A DNA stretch of 64,000 bases from Theocolax elegans (lineage: Eukaryota; Arthropoda; Insecta; Hymenoptera; Cerocephalidae), in the NCBI GenBank assembly GCA_026168455.1, contig CM047429.1, forward strand, positions 56,427,027-56,491,026, given 5' to 3'. This document shows, piece after piece, positions 62,801-64,000 of this stretch. Position 1 is the first letter of the stretch. The number at the start of each line of letters is the position of its first letter. The notes beneath the pieces are model-generated. The model had not been told where the DNA came from, ran no database searches, and saw nothing but the letters and a program-made list of their open reading frames with translations. The translations under genes were made by a program, and so were the position numbers.

Positions 62801-64000
62801 ATGCTCCAATTCCGGTGGAAACTTATGTATTTTCACTCGAATAAACGGTTGCATTTTCCACGCAACGCTACCCCATTCAGAAGTTTAATAGAATTTATGT
62901 AATTGCAGTGTTAAGTAGCCATTAAAATTTCAATGCACTTTATTTTCGTAGTATCGCTTTTACCTAAAAACTTTAATATTTATTATTCTAGTTATGATTA
63001 TGATTATTCGATTCTCTACACGTAAAAATCTTCGGGTTCATAAATGTACAAATGGGGTGGAATATGCGAAGGCGAATTAAATTGAGTTATTGACAAACAA
63101 TAGTATACCATTTTATACGGTTAAAGGTAAATACCAGTTATTAGTCATTATATTTACTTCCACTCTTCGTCTTTTACGATAAAAAAGTTAACTTTAACGT
63201 TTAATAAGTTCTATATCCTAAAGTTTATTTATACATTTTTCTTTGGAACGAATTAATGAGGATTGTAATTGTGCAGTACTTATTTTAATTAACAATCCAA
63301 ACTATACGCTTGACGTTATTATGTTGAGAATAAAAGCGCATTATTAACAATCCGTATTCTTAAATATCTTTTGAACGTTAAATACGTTGGCAAAACTTGA
63401 TTATCGAAAATTTGAGTAATTTTTATTATCTTCGTTATTTACAAATGAGGTTCTTATTTCTGACATTCTGTTTATCGTTTATAAAAATTAATAAATTAAG
63501 CACCATTGTTAAAGGGTCACAAAAGTTCACGCAATTTATATATGAACTATTTATTGCGCAGATGCTTTTATTCCTTAAGACACAATTATCCGGTATACTT
63601 AATTATAAAATATACCGCGGTTCCCCTTGGCCGTTAAAAAATATTATACGTACTTCCCCAATGAGAAATTTAATTTAAAAAATTGAACAAAACGTAATAT
63701 TTATATCGGGTTGAGTAATTTTTGAATGATTGTATGACAATTAAACTGTATACACTTGAGTTAAGCTATAAAGGGTTAAATGTACTCGAGTTAACTGTTA
63801 AAGGTTATTTGACTTTCGAGTATATAAAAGTTGAATCGTTTAATTTTTTACAAAAAAAGATGTACAAAAGACATATTGCGGCAAAACGTTGAACATTTGA
63901 ATATTACTGATTGCGATAAAAACTGTTTAAATTAGTATACCTTGGATCAGATAAAGTAAAAATGACTCACATCTCGAATAAAGTTATAGTTCTTTTGATC
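59801..64000. other. Intergenic or intronic DNA
   Basis: AT-rich, with CpG-richer patches near 61060-61200 and 62400-62900. The second contains the 13-bp palindrome GAGGCGACGCCTC (62413-62425) and several TA/GT simple repeats near 62675-62730. No recognisable gene or mobile element. Confidence 0.45.

Overview
The window is 64 kb of AT-rich nuclear DNA from an arthropod, most likely an insect. The evidence is a CsRn1-type Ty3/gypsy LTR retrotransposon, TTAA-flanked hairpin mini-elements, abundant (GT)n, (AT)n and (CT)n microsatellites, and CpG-rich islands in an AT-rich background. A hymenopteran would fit the lack of CpG depletion, but that is inference and the species cannot be named. I find no convincing host protein-coding gene. 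Every open frame with recognisable protein homology belongs to the retrotransposon.

Region 1 to 5212 is intergenic or intronic DNA with microsatellites. From 5213 to 17239 there is a composite block: a 1.1-kb single-copy-looking segment (5213-6325), an indel-riddled partial copy of the retrotransposon (6326-10055), two direct LTRs separated by 5 bp (10056-10691 and 10697-11329), an almost complete element body (11330-15472), a third LTR (15473-16121), and a second, roughly 99% identical copy of the 1.1-kb segment (16123-17239). The simplest reading is an assembly that joined an empty and a filled allele end to end and filled the gap with unpolished long-read sequence.

The element (10697-16121, about 5.4 kb) has a tRNA-Trp primer-binding site and a Gag with a CHCC zinc motif. 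A G GGA AAC slippery heptamer, a 5-nt spacer and a stem-loop sit in the gag/pol overlap. Pol is ordered protease, RT, RNase H, integrase with GPY/F. Pol is broken by several single-base frameshifts in this copy.

Region 17240 to 42432 has no recognisable gene. It holds a probable 0.4-kb TTAA mini-element (18487-18877), a degenerate 5S rRNA-like sequence (about 19414-19520), a diverged 174-bp direct duplication (24491-24840) and several CpG-rich islands, some ending in good splice-donor sequences that could be untranslated first exons.

Region 42433 to 53521 is the most striking structure. It is an 11.1-kb foldback with about 275-bp, nearly identical inverted ends. Its two arms are tandem arrays of a 332-bp unit (about 11 units left, about 20 right) in opposite orientation around a loop of about 175 bp. 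Each 332-bp unit is a dimer of two diverged 166-bp monomers, so this is a satellite-like higher-order array carried inside a mobile-element-like inverted repeat. A 207-bp TTAA hairpin MITE (53622-53828) lies 96 bp beyond it.

Region 53833 to 64000 is again non-coding, with CpG-rich islands near 59.3-59.8 kb, 61.1 kb and 62.4-62.9 kb.
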